From NCBI GenBank assembly GCA_002440825.1, contig DJVH01000122.1, positions 1 to 44,882 of the forward strand: 44,882 nt of DNA. The letters are read 5' to 3'. This document shows, piece by piece, positions 16,743 through 25,282 of this stretch. How positions within the stretch are numbered: position 1 is the stretch's first letter; the number at the start of each line of letters is the position of its first letter. This DNA comes from Bacteriovoracaceae bacterium UBA6261. GTDB taxonomy: Bacteria; Bdellovibrionota; Bacteriovoracia; Bacteriovoracales; Bacteriovoracaceae. Position numbers and translations under genes: made by a program. The notes under the pieces are model-generated. The model saw nothing but the letters and a program-made list of their open reading frames with translations, was not told the DNA's origin and ran no database searches.

Positions 16743-18191
16743 ATGAAGCATTGGTTGGTTCTTTTCACACTTTTGGCCCTTGGAGCTCAAGCAAAGGAGC
16801 AAGATCCTTTTAAAACGAACATCCAAAGCGTCCACCAAATTAAGCTTCTCAACCACGGGCTTGGCTCTTTAGAAGAACGACTTCAAATGTTGGAGCGAGC
16901 TCAGAAAACAATTGATGTTGAGTATTTTATTTATAACCTGGATAAATCCGGACGCATCTTTACCCAGGCCTTGATTAAAAAGGCCAAAGAAGGAGTGAAG
17001 ATCAGAGTCCTTCTTGATTTTGCCATGGTGAAGAGTACGTTTTCCCCTTTCTTTGCTCACGAGATGAGAGAAAACGGAATTGAAGTTAAGTACTTCAACC
17101 CGGCCGCTACTCTCAATCAATTCAGCGGGACTTATCGCAATCATAGAAAAATTCTTCTCATTGATGGTGAAGAAGCTGTCACTGGTGGCCGCAATATCGG
17201 TGATGAATATTTTGATTTGAGAGAAGATTTTAACTTTCTTGACCGCGATCTTTTTGTCAAAGGTGAAGTCGTAAAATCAATGCAGGCGACCTTTGATCAG
17301 GTGTGGGGCGCAGACGCTTCTCAGTTTGTGGGAAGAGAGAGAATGCCGCAAATGAATGATGGAATCTACCGCAAAGAAAAAGGTGGCATTGATACATTCA
17401 GATATCAGACTGATTTAAAAAACTGGAAAAAGAAAATTGAAAAGGCACGCGACTTTTTAACTTCAAATGAAGAAAAGCTTGTTGAAGAAATCAGAGCGAA
17501 AGGGCAGGAAGAGCTGGCAAAAGAATATACAGGTTCATGTGAAAATATGAGCTTTAATTCTGAGTATCCCATCATCGGAAAAAAGAACCGCGAAGAAAGA
17601 ATTATCAAGCACGATATCGCATCAAGAATTGCCAATGCTAAAGAATCAGTTCTTTTTGATTCTCCTTATTTCATTGTTAATGATGAATCCAAGACAGCTT
17701 TGGAAACGGCCCTGGCCAATAAGGTAAATATCACTCTTTTAACAAACAGCTTGAATTCAACCGACGCGATCTACGTTTACGACGTATTTGATTCCATTAT
17801 CAAAGGCTGGATCAAAAAAGGGATGAACTCTTATATCTATAAAGGTTCTCTTCCTGAAAATTACGAAGTCATCAATGAAGAAGTGAGTAAGGCGAGATTT
17901 GGTGTTCACGCCAAGTCTTTTGTCTTCGATAAAAAGGACGTTGTTATCGGAACGTTCAATTTCGATCCAAGATCGGCAAACCTGAACACGGAAATGACAA
18001 TCTCATGTGAAAACAACCCTGAACTGGCACGACTTGTAAGTGAAGATATTGAAGCAAGAATTAAAAACAGCCTTCACCTTGATTCAACGAAGACAGTAGA
18101 CGAAGTAGAATTCTACAACGTGGGTTTCTTCAAGCGTCTTGGCTATTACCTGCTGAAAGGCCCGTCAAATCTATTCGATTACCTTCTCTAA
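16743..18191 (+). CDS. Exported phospholipase D-family protein (two HKD motifs)
   Basis: 482 residues from the ATG at 16743 (AGAGG 7 bases upstream). The N-terminus is a signal peptide (HWLVLFTLLALGAQA). Two PLD catalytic motifs are intact: H134-K136-D141 in YRNHRKILLID and H389-K391-D396 in RFGVHAKSFVFD, each followed by the usual GGRNIGDEY or GTFNFDPRSANLN block. This is the cardiolipin synthase C-like layout, but the signal peptide without membrane helices argues for a periplasmic or secreted phosphodiesterase/transferase. A charged helical insert (about 195-265) separates the halves. In a predator it could act on prey lipids or nucleic acid; that is speculation. Its 3' end overlaps the next gene by 4 bp. 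Confidence 0.88.
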   Translation: MKHWLVLFTLLALGAQAKEQDPFKTNIQSVHQIKLLNHGLGSLEERLQMLERAQKTIDVEYFIYNLDKSGRIFTQALIKKAKEGVKIRVLLDFAMVKSTFSPFFAHEMRENGIEVKYFNPAATLNQFSGTYRNHRKILLIDGEEAVTGGRNIGDEYFDLREDFNFLDRDLFVKGEVVKSMQATFDQVWGADASQFVGRERMPQMNDGIYRKEKGGIDTFRYQTDLKNWKKKIEKARDFLTSNEEKLVEEIRAKGQEELAKEYTGSCENMSFNSEYPIIGKKNREERIIKHDIASRIANAKESVLFDSPYFIVNDESKTALETALANKVNITLLTNSLNSTDAIYVYDVFDSIIKGWIKKGMNSYIYKGSLPENYEVINEEVSKARFGVHAKSFVFDKKDVVIGTFNFDPRSANLNTEMTISCENNPELARLVSEDIEARIKNSLHLDSTKTVDEVEFYNVGFFKRLGYYLLKGPSNLFDYLL

Positions 18192-19060
18192 TAAATTTGC
18201 AGCAAGAGCTCCCTGGCGATATTCAGGCCGGAGAGCTCTTCCATATGTTCAAAGCCCGGCACCGCATTTATTTCAAGAAAGGCTGGTCCGTTTTTTGTCT
18301 CCATGAGATCAATTCCACAATAATCCAGACCGGAAAGTTCAGCCGCCTTGATCGCCAGAGCGCTAAGTGCAGAAGGAATTTTTTTTATCAATCTTCCTTT
18401 TGAACGTTTGCTGTTCCCTCTGAAATCATCAGTCGTAATTGTTTTTTCAACAGCGCCGAGAATATTGTTTTTCAAAACGAAAAGCCGCCATTCTTTTTTA
18501 TGTTCAATATAGGGTTGAATAAGAAATTTTTGATCTTTCAAAGCGTGAAAGGTTTCAAGAATGCTCTTTAGAGATTGAGTTCCTGAAATGAGATTGACTC
18601 CGGTGCCCTGATTTCCTCTGACCATTTTTAAAATATATCTTTCCCGCGAAGAAAGGGCCGCAATTTCATTCCAATAGTTTTCATTGAGCTCGCCACGGTA
18701 GAGGATGGTTGGAACCCCGGGAAGTTTGTGTCTTTTAAAAAACAAAGCCTGCAAATCCTTGCTGCGAAAATCGGAAATGACTGAAAGAGGATTTGTGATT
18801 CTTAAACCGCTGTCGCTGAAGTGCCTTGCTACAGTCAGATCAAAATCGTCGTATCTGGTACCCGAAACACGATGAAAGTAGAGACCTTCAAAGCGAGTAG
18901 TTGAGTGATGCTCTTTCAATTCAAGCAGGCTTTCATAAGGATTAAACCATTTAGCTTCCCATCTCAGTTTGTTTGACTCAGCAAGGAGTCGATTCGTTGT
19001 GTAGAGGCCCTGAGATTCACTGGCAATCAGAATGTTTTTGTTCCCTTTTTTTGTCGTCAT
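18188..19060 (-). CDS. RimK-type ATP-grasp ligase
   Basis: 290 residues with the ATP-grasp order seen in RimK/glutathione synthase-like enzymes: ILKMVRGNQGTGVNLI (glycine-rich ATP loop, about 151-166), the adenine-binding segment LIQPYIEHKKEWRLFVL, DDFRGNSKRSKG (typical RimK basic loop) and the Mg-binding LDYCGIDLMETKNGPAFLEINAVPG. It should join an amino acid to a carboxylate, for example glutamate to a protein or peptide; the acceptor cannot be read from sequence. ATG at 19060 is divergent from the M14 peptidase. It is convergent with, and overlaps by 4 bp, the PLD gene. Confidence 0.85.
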   Translation of the reverse strand: MTTKKGNKNILIASESQGLYTTNRLLAESNKLRWEAKWFNPYESLLELKEHHSTTRFEGLYFHRVSGTRYDDFDLTVARHFSDSGLRITNPLSVISDFRSKDLQALFFKRHKLPGVPTILYRGELNENYWNEIAALSSRERYILKMVRGNQGTGVNLISGTQSLKSILETFHALKDQKFLIQPYIEHKKEWRLFVLKNNILGAVEKTITTDDFRGNSKRSKGRLIKKIPSALSALAIKAAELSGLDYCGIDLMETKNGPAFLEINAVPGFEHMEELSGLNIARELLLQIY

Positions 19061-19078
19061 TTGCGTGCCACCTTATGC

Positions 19079-19108
19079 TTGAAATCTTAGAAATTTAAAA
19101 GTTATAAT
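19079..19108 (+). promoter_or_regulatory. Promoter of the M14 peptidase gene, leaderless spacing
   Basis: TTGAAA, 18 bases, TATAAT. The -10 is a perfect match and ends 8 bp before the ATG at 19117, so transcription should begin within a base or two of the start codon. Confidence 0.55.
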
Positions 19109-19116
19109 ATCCCAAT

Positions 19117-20211
19117 ATGAAAAGCCGATACACTAAATTAATCAACATACATTGGGTCATGCTCGCTGTCCTTTTTCTTTCACTTCAAGGAAAAGCAGTG
19201 GCTTCCGAATCCGCTAAATTGACACCTTCTCTTTCTGGTTTTTGCAATAAACTGGAACAACGTTTTAAAAAATACGGCTGGGAAAAATCTGATTGTGAAT
19301 CTTATAGCTGGCTCACGTATCGTAATTCAGTTTTAGGTGATCCGCTGACATGGACTGTTTTCGGTGATGCAAGCGATGAGGATAAACCATCTTTTAAACA
19401 AAAAGATGTCTCGATCATCATGTGCGGAGTTCACGGCGACGAGATAACTCCTATTAAATTCTGTTTCGATATTATGGGTTACCTTCGCGCCACTTATGAT
19501 GATCCAAAATTAAAAGAAGAATTTGCCAACAAGATCGTTATTGTGGCCCCTTTAGTGAATCCGGATTCCTTCTTTAAGGGCAGACCTACTCGAGTGAACG
19601 CTCGTGGGGTAGACGTCAATAGAAACTTTCCTACTAAAGACTGGACGAAAGATGCGCGCAAACTCTGGATCAGTCATTTCAGAAAAGATAAGAGAAGAAA
19701 TCCAGGTCTTACTGCGAGCAGCGAACCGGAAGTTGTGTTTCAGATGAATCTTGTGAAACGCTACGGCCCGGATAAGATTATTTCTGTTCATTCACCTTTA
19801 ACCATGCTCGATTATGACGGGCCGAATGCGGTTGTCGATGGATTTGTTGATGGAACGAAAGCTCATGAACTACTTATTCAGATGAGCAAAGACGCCTCCG
19901 ACTATAAAATTCAAAATTATCCTTTCTTTCCAGGCTCGCTTGGCAATTGGGCGGGTAAGGAAAGAGACATTCCTACTTATACGTTGGAACTTCCTACTTC
20001 AGATCCGGCAAAGTCTGCGCAGTATTGGAAACTTTTCAAGACTGCCATTCATAAGGCCATTGCTCACGATCTGAAAGATCCCAAAATAGTGGAAAAGGTA
20101 GCTCCTGAGGCGAAACCCGAAGTGAGTCCGGATATTAAGCCTTCCATATCAACAACTGAAGATCCGAGTTCGGCAGAAGTTGCGAAAACTTCTCCACAGT
20201 TGATCAATTAG
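19117..20211 (+). CDS. Exported M14 zinc carboxypeptidase-like protein (MpaA-like)
   Basis: 364 residues with a signal peptide (hydrophobic 13-24, cleavage near AVAS). M14 signatures: zinc ligands H106 and E109 in CGVHGDE, the NARGVDVNRNF substrate-binding block (161-171), third zinc ligand H225 (SVHSP) and catalytic Glu291 (YTLELPTSD). This layout is closest to the MpaA/DL-carboxypeptidase group that trims gamma-D-Glu-diaminopimelate bonds in murein peptides. The last 45 residues are a Pro/Glu/Ser-rich tail that looks disordered. No ribosome binding site precedes the ATG, and the promoter spacing suggests a leaderless message. Confidence 0.87.
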   Translation: MKSRYTKLINIHWVMLAVLFLSLQGKAVASESAKLTPSLSGFCNKLEQRFKKYGWEKSDCESYSWLTYRNSVLGDPLTWTVFGDASDEDKPSFKQKDVSIIMCGVHGDEITPIKFCFDIMGYLRATYDDPKLKEEFANKIVIVAPLVNPDSFFKGRPTRVNARGVDVNRNFPTKDWTKDARKLWISHFRKDKRRNPGLTASSEPEVVFQMNLVKRYGPDKIISVHSPLTMLDYDGPNAVVDGFVDGTKAHELLIQMSKDASDYKIQNYPFFPGSLGNWAGKERDIPTYTLELPTSDPAKSAQYWKLFKTAIHKAIAHDLKDPKIVEKVAPEAKPEVSPDIKPSISTTEDPSSAEVAKTSPQLIN

Positions 20212-20256
20212 GTCGGCGAAATTTCAGTTAATTGCAAATTATAATTGGCAGTGGAT

Positions 20257-20284
20257 TCAAGTTTTTGAGTAAATCGGTCGATAT
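20257..20284 (+). promoter_or_regulatory. Weak sigma-28-like element before the PilZ-GAF-AAA+ gene
   Basis: TCAAGTTT, 12 bases, GTCGATAT. It matches FliA elements in 7 of 8 and 6 of 8 positions, but the spacer is one base longer than standard. Confidence 0.2.
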
Positions 20285-20323
20285 GACTTCTGAGTAGTAC
20301 TAAATACCGCGAAGGAGTCACAC

Positions 20324-22294
20324 ATGTTGGCCAGTTTTTCTGAGTTTAAATTCTATCAATCCTTCAGAATTCCTGTTGAGGAGGCTGATGATCTTCGCTT
20401 TCTTGTTCAAATGGAAAGAAAGAGGGGCGAAGAATTCTATATTGATGATGCCAAGCTGATTGATATTTCTTTGACCGGGTTTGGGTTTTCAACCAGTGAG
20501 CGCATTTCTGTCGGACAGGAACTCACCATATCCCTTCAATTCAAAAAACATCACATGGATTTGACAGGAAAAGTTGTAAGAGCTTTTTCTAAAACTCTCG
20601 ATGATCAAAAAATCATTTATGGTGTTGAAATCGAAGAAGAGAAGGGGATATCCAAATTTCTTGAACATTATATCATGGGGTTTTCATCAGAACGTTTGAA
20701 GGAATGTCTGGTTGATTCCGCTATCAAAGAACGTTATACAAAAGCAACAGATGGCTTTGAAGTCTTCTCGCTGCTGTTGTCTCTCTTTAAAGACATCACT
20801 CATTTTGGGGACAAAGAAGGGTTTATCGAATCGATGCTTGAAGAAGTCATCCGCATTCTGAATGCTCAAAGAGCTTCACTCTTTTTAATTAATCCGGAAA
20901 CAAATGAGCTGGAAGCAGTCTGTGCTCTGGGCATCAGAAAAGAACAATTAAAATTCGACTATAGAATGGGAATTGCCGGCTCGGTTTTCACAACTGGTGT
21001 CGCGCTCAATATCGATACTGTTCATGACAGCACAAGATTCAACGAAGCGTTTGACAAGAAATTCGGATTTGAGACGAAGTCCATTATCTGTCACCCAATT
21101 CACAACCGCGAAGATAAGATTATTGGTGTTATCGAAGTATTGAATAAGCGAAACGAAGATCGTTTTACGATTGAAGATGAAAAAACAATGAAAGTTCTTT
21201 CTCTTATTTTTTCATCCGTCTTTTATAACTTCACTCCAATGTCGGACAAGTCAACGATCAGAAGATTCTCTGGTCCGTTTGACAGAAAAAATGCCTTGAT
21301 CGGGAAGTGCCCTCACGTGGCTTCATTAAGAAGCACAATAACCAAATTGAAAGACCTGGAAGCTCCGGTGTTGATCTACGGAGAGAAGGGTGTTGGTAAA
21401 TCCCTTTATGCAAAAATTCTTCACGTTGAAGGACAAAGAGGTCTGAAGGCCTTCGAAGTCATTCACTGTGAAGACAGAGATTCAGAGACCATTGAAAAAC
21501 AACTTTTTGGACCTGAAGAAGCCGATTGCAAACTGATTGCCTGTGTAGGTGGGACTGTTCACCTGCATGAGATCTGGGCGCTTTCAATGAAACAGCAAAA
21601 ACGTCTGATGAATGTTTTGAGAGACCGCCATATTCCTGAAACAAAATTCAGTGTTGATGTCCGCATTGTCGCGACGACGACAAGAGATCTCGGCGTTCTT
21701 GTGGCCAACGGAGAGTTCGATGCTGAGCTTTATGAATTCCTCGGTAAAGCGACGGTGTTCATTGAGCCTCTGAGAAGAAGAGGCGATGATTTTGAATTGC
21801 TCGTAGATTACTTCCTGAAGGTGGAATGTAAGAAGCAGGGCCTGTTACTGAAATCATTTGCACCTAAATTAATGGAGAGATTAAAAAAATATGACTGGCC
21901 AGGAAATATCAAAGAATTAAAATTGGCCGTAGAGCGTGCAGTTCTTTATAATCCAAAGGCCCATGTCATTACAGACCTCGATATCCAGGATTCGGCTTCT
22001 CCAATTGTCGATATCTCAGAGAAGAAAAGAATGTTTGGAGATCTTCCATTCGTCAGCGATCATACGATTGCTTTAAAAGACAGATTGGCGCTGATTGAAC
22101 GAGAGATGATTCACGCAGAAATCAGACGCAACAACGGAAATAAATCGAAGGCAGCAAAAGAAATGGGCATCAGCCGTGAAGCTCTTCGTAAGAAACTTTT
22201 AATGAGTACGGAAATTCTAAAATCGCTAAATCTGTCTGAGGACGAGCGACAAAGATTCCAGAAAGAGGACGACGAGTTTTCAAGCGCTGCTTAA
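20324..22294 (+). CDS. PilZ-GAF-degenerate AAA+-Fis protein (pseudo-NtrC regulator)
   Basis: 656 residues. PilZ-like domain (about 10-118) with DISLTGFGFS, but no RxxxR, so c-di-GMP binding is doubtful. GAF domain (about 150-302). AAA+ domain (about 325-545) with good Walker A GEKGVGKS (353-360), but the Walker B reads GGTVHLHEI, with H415 where Asp is expected. The GAFTGA loop that contacts sigma-54 is deleted (the sequence passes directly from QLFGPEEAD to VGG). The RDLYYRL arginine-finger segment is also eroded (DAELYEFLG). The WPGNIKEL motif (525-532) and a Fis-type HTH (about 605-630) remain. It probably binds DNA without ATP-driven sigma-54 remodelling. GAAGGAG precedes the ATG. It is the first gene of the cdaA operon. 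Confidence 0.85.
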   Translation: MLASFSEFKFYQSFRIPVEEADDLRFLVQMERKRGEEFYIDDAKLIDISLTGFGFSTSERISVGQELTISLQFKKHHMDLTGKVVRAFSKTLDDQKIIYGVEIEEEKGISKFLEHYIMGFSSERLKECLVDSAIKERYTKATDGFEVFSLLLSLFKDITHFGDKEGFIESMLEEVIRILNAQRASLFLINPETNELEAVCALGIRKEQLKFDYRMGIAGSVFTTGVALNIDTVHDSTRFNEAFDKKFGFETKSIICHPIHNREDKIIGVIEVLNKRNEDRFTIEDEKTMKVLSLIFSSVFYNFTPMSDKSTIRRFSGPFDRKNALIGKCPHVASLRSTITKLKDLEAPVLIYGEKGVGKSLYAKILHVEGQRGLKAFEVIHCEDRDSETIEKQLFGPEEADCKLIACVGGTVHLHEIWALSMKQQKRLMNVLRDRHIPETKFSVDVRIVATTTRDLGVLVANGEFDAELYEFLGKATVFIEPLRRRGDDFELLVDYFLKVECKKQGLLLKSFAPKLMERLKKYDWPGNIKELKLAVERAVLYNPKAHVITDLDIQDSASPIVDISEKKRMFGDLPFVSDHTIALKDRLALIEREMIHAEIRRNNGNKSKAAKEMGISREALRKKLLMSTEILKSLNLSEDERQRFQKEDDEFSSAA

Positions 22295-22317
22295 TGCTGA
22301 TGTAAGGAGACCGTGGT

Positions 22318-23133
22318 CTGAACTTTATTACGACATTTTTATCCCATCTCAATTTTAAGGATCTGATCGATATTTTTATCGTGACGATCCTTATTTATCA
22401 GCTGCTGCTGATTGTTCGGGGAACTAAAGCGGCACAGATGATTGTCGGACTGGGAGTGTTGTTTGCTCTTTTCTGGCTCGGTATCACTTTCAAGCTTTAC
22501 TCACTCAACTGGGTTCTGGCCCACTTCTTTGATTCATTCTTTATTATCGTTGTCGTTTTATTTCAGGATCAATTCAGAAATGCTCTTGCCTCAGTAGGGA
22601 CACGAAGAAATGTTTTCGCCGTCTTCTCCAAAGATGATCACGAGTTTGAGATTGATGAGATGGTTGAAGCTTGTGGAGCGCTTTCACGGGAAAAAATCGG
22701 CGCGCTTGTCGTTCTGGAAAGAACGCATGGACTTCTCAATTTCGTGAACACAGGAACAAGACTCGACTGCCGCATCCATTCAGATATTATTTATTCTATT
22801 TTTGAATCGAGTTCCTCTTTGCACGACGGGGCCATTATCATTCAAAATGGTAAAATTTCGGCAGCTGGATGTTTTCTTCCTCTGTCCAAAAATTTTGATA
22901 TTGAACGCCACCTTGGAACAAGACACAGGGCCGCTCTTGGATTAACAGAAGTCACAGATGCTTTAGTCATTACAGTTTCTGAAGAAACTGGTAAAATTAA
23001 TCTTTGTGTAGAAGGAATTTTTTATTACTGTAAATCGGAGAAGGAGCTTGGTCAGTACTTGCGGCATATCTGGAGCAATGAAAGCCTCGACAGCAGCCTC
23101 CGTCCGATTAAAACCAAAGACATGATTCGCTAG
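22318..23133 (+). CDS. cdaA: Diadenylate cyclase CdaA (c-di-AMP synthase), probable CTG start
   Basis: Membrane-bound DAC enzyme that makes cyclic di-AMP from two ATP. Three N-terminal helices are followed by the DAC domain with LHDGAIII and GTRHRAALG, the DGA and RHR catalytic motifs. The conserved opening DLIDIFIVTILIYQLLLIVRGT lies partly upstream of the first GTG (22381). The frame is open back to a TAA at 22303, and the only well-placed start is CTG at 22318, 8 bases after AAGGAG; this gives 271 residues, the size of B. subtilis CdaA (273). An ATT at 22327 is a weaker alternative. It lies 23 bp after the PilZ-GAF-AAA+ gene, with cdaR and glmM following. Confidence 0.93.
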   Translation: MNFITTFLSHLNFKDLIDIFIVTILIYQLLLIVRGTKAAQMIVGLGVLFALFWLGITFKLYSLNWVLAHFFDSFFIIVVVLFQDQFRNALASVGTRRNVFAVFSKDDHEFEIDEMVEACGALSREKIGALVVLERTHGLLNFVNTGTRLDCRIHSDIIYSIFESSSSLHDGAIIIQNGKISAAGCFLPLSKNFDIERHLGTRHRAALGLTEVTDALVITVSEETGKINLCVEGIFYYCKSEKELGQYLRHIWSNESLDSSLRPIKTKDMIR

Positions 23134-23143
23134 ATTAAATAAA

Positions 23144-23830
23144 ATGAAAAGAGAAACGGCCCAAAGACATACGCTCAAGATAATCGCGATTTTTTTCGCG
23201 GTGTCGCTTTGGTTTTATGTTTTAAATTCAGAGCCTATGCAGATAGAACGCAAACTGGCCATTAATTATGTAGTGCCAAAGGGCTATCTCATTGCCAATC
23301 TTCCGACAGGAGAAGTGACTCTGAAGTTGAAAGGCTCAAAGGCGTTCATTCAAAATATTTTTACCAATAAAGAAAAGCTCACTGTCGATCTGAATCCCTA
23401 TTTTGTATCCTCAGGACGCACTTTTAAAGTGAAGTTCTATGGCAGTGATGTGAATGTTCCCTTTGGTGTGGAGATTCAGGATATTTCTCCAAAAGAAACG
23501 ACTATTCAGCTGGACCGAAGAGAATTAATGGAGCTGCCGGTAAAAGTTCAATATATCGGCGACGCTCCAAAAGACAGAAGGATCAAAGAAATTGTCGTCA
23601 TTCCTCAGAATGTCACGATTTCCGGACCCGTGGAAATATTAAAAACTGTGTCACGAGTGGAAACGGCCCCGGTGAATATGGGATTATTTAATAAAGAAGA
23701 GGGAACGATCAATGTTTCTCTGACTGATCTCGATTCCAGATTAAAAATCGAAGAAAATTCTAAAATAAAAATAAAATACAGAACTGTTCCTGTGTCCGTG
23801 CGAAGAAGCCAGGGGCAAACAGGCAAATAA
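23144..23830 (+). CDS. cdaR: YbbR-domain regulator CdaR
   Basis: 228 residues. One N-terminal membrane helix (LKIIAIFFAVSLWFYVL) places the rest outside the inner membrane, where about two YbbR-type beta repeats follow (repeat-like segments around 35-115 and 120-200, the second with ELPVKVQYIGDAP and ITISGP-like NVTISGP). CdaR binds CdaA and tunes c-di-AMP output. Gram-positive CdaR usually has four repeats, so this is a short version. It starts 10 bp after cdaA and shares its operon. Confidence 0.9.
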   Translation: MKRETAQRHTLKIIAIFFAVSLWFYVLNSEPMQIERKLAINYVVPKGYLIANLPTGEVTLKLKGSKAFIQNIFTNKEKLTVDLNPYFVSSGRTFKVKFYGSDVNVPFGVEIQDISPKETTIQLDRRELMELPVKVQYIGDAPKDRRIKEIVVIPQNVTISGPVEILKTVSRVETAPVNMGLFNKEEGTINVSLTDLDSRLKIEENSKIKIKYRTVPVSVRRSQGQTGK

Positions 23831-23841
23831 ACGAGCAAGTT

Positions 23842-23903
23842 TTAACAACAGTGATCTTGCCGATCGCCTAAGTTTTAGGCACATTGTTAAGCTTGATCGG
23901 AGG
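23842..23903 (+). promoter_or_regulatory. Structured leader before glmM with two alternative helices
   Basis: GCCTAA-GTT-TTAGGC (23866-23880) forms a central hairpin. It can be enclosed either by TTAACAA/TTGTTAA (23842-23848 with 23884-23890) or by CCGATC/GATCGG (23860-23865 with 23895-23900). The second form covers part of the glmM Shine-Dalgarno GGAGG (23899-23903). The two outer helices interleave and cannot both form without a pseudoknot. Confidence 0.45.
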
Positions 23904-23908
23904 TAATA

Positions 23909-25273
23909 ATGAGTGAAAGAAAATTGTTCGGGACAGATGGAATCAGAGGCAAGGCCAACGTTTATCCGATGACTGCGGAAGTGGCAACCGCGCTCGGAAG
24001 AGCAGTCACGCATTATTTCCAGTCAACGAATCCTACGAATACGCGACCACTCATCATCGTCGGTAAAGATACACGTCTTTCATGCTATATGCTTGAGATG
24101 GCCTTTGCTTCGGGTGTATGTTCACAGGGCGGATCGGTCATTCTTACAGGACCGCTTCCTACGCCGGGAATTGCTTTTGTCACTCATTCGATGAGGGCCG
24201 ACGCAGGGGTTATGATCTCAGCTTCACACAATCCTTTTCAGGACAACGGAATCAAGATCTTTGATGCCAAAGGTTTCAAACTGCCTGACTCGGTTGAACT
24301 GGAACTTGAACGTCTTATTTTAAATCCGGATTTGATGCCGGTAAAAACCGGCTCACAATTAGGAAATGCGGAACGATTAAAAGAAGTGTACGGACGATAT
24401 ATTGTTCAGGTTAAATCGGCCCTTGGAAATGATTTTGACCTTGAAGGAATGCGTATTGTTCTCGATTGTGCCAACGGTGCCGGTTACAAAGTTACACCGA
24501 TGATGTTCCAGGAATTAGGAGCAGAAGTATTTCCTCTGGGGATCAGTCCGAACGGAGAAAACATTAACAAGAATGTGGGCTCTCTTCACCCTGAAGCGGC
24601 CCGCGCTGAAGTTTTAAAATATCGGGCAGACATCGGTATCTGTATTGATGGAGACGGTGACAGACTGAGCGTTATCGATCAGGAAGGAACAATTGTCGAC
24701 GGCGATAAGCTGATCGGTCTCTTTGCCAAACTTCTTCTTGCCCGAGGCGAACTCAAAAAAGGCGATACGGTTGTCGGCACGGTCATGTCTAATCTCGGTC
24801 TGGAACTTTATTTAAAATCGCTTGGGCTTAACTTTGCCCGCACTAAAGTGGGCGACCGCTACATCATCGAGTACATGCGTTCTAACGGCTGTATTCTCGG
24901 CGGAGAGCCTTCCGGCCATGTTATTTTCAGTCGACATTCCACAACTGGAGACGGGGCCCTTGGTGCTTTAAAAGCAATCGAGGCAATGAAATATTTCAAC
25001 AAGCCTCTTAAAGACCTTGTTGCTGAAATTGAACTTTTCCCTCAGATGATCAAAAACGTTATGGTGAAGAATAAACCTGCTATTGAATCTGTTCCCGGTA
25101 TTCAGGCAGGAATTAAGATGGCCGAAGACAGGCTGCATGGAAAAGGTCGCGTTCTTCTTCGTTACTCGGGAACAGAACCTCTTCTTCGTGTCATGGTTGA
25201 AGGCAATGTCGCCGAAACAGTCGAAGAAGAATGTAATAAGCTTATTGATATTGTTGTTAAGGAAATTGGCTAA
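23909..25273 (+). CDS. glmM: Phosphoglucosamine mutase GlmM
   Basis: Converts glucosamine-6-phosphate to glucosamine-1-phosphate for UDP-GlcNAc synthesis. 454 residues, the usual length. FGTDGIRG at the N-terminus (7-14), active-site ISASHNP with phosphoserine S106, the magnesium loop DGDGDR near the middle, the sugar loop GGEPSGHV and the phosphate loop RYSGTEPLLRVM. Placement after cdaA-cdaR is the classic conserved trio, in which CdaA, CdaR and GlmM interact to link c-di-AMP with cell-wall precursor supply. GGAGG lies 5 bases before the ATG. Confidence 0.97.
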   Translation: MSERKLFGTDGIRGKANVYPMTAEVATALGRAVTHYFQSTNPTNTRPLIIVGKDTRLSCYMLEMAFASGVCSQGGSVILTGPLPTPGIAFVTHSMRADAGVMISASHNPFQDNGIKIFDAKGFKLPDSVELELERLILNPDLMPVKTGSQLGNAERLKEVYGRYIVQVKSALGNDFDLEGMRIVLDCANGAGYKVTPMMFQELGAEVFPLGISPNGENINKNVGSLHPEAARAEVLKYRADIGICIDGDGDRLSVIDQEGTIVDGDKLIGLFAKLLLARGELKKGDTVVGTVMSNLGLELYLKSLGLNFARTKVGDRYIIEYMRSNGCILGGEPSGHVIFSRHSTTGDGALGALKAIEAMKYFNKPLKDLVAEIELFPQMIKNVMVKNKPAIESVPGIQAGIKMAEDRLHGKGRVLLRYSGTEPLLRVMVEGNVAETVEEECNKLIDIVVKEIG

Positions 25274-25282
25274 GGAGATACT

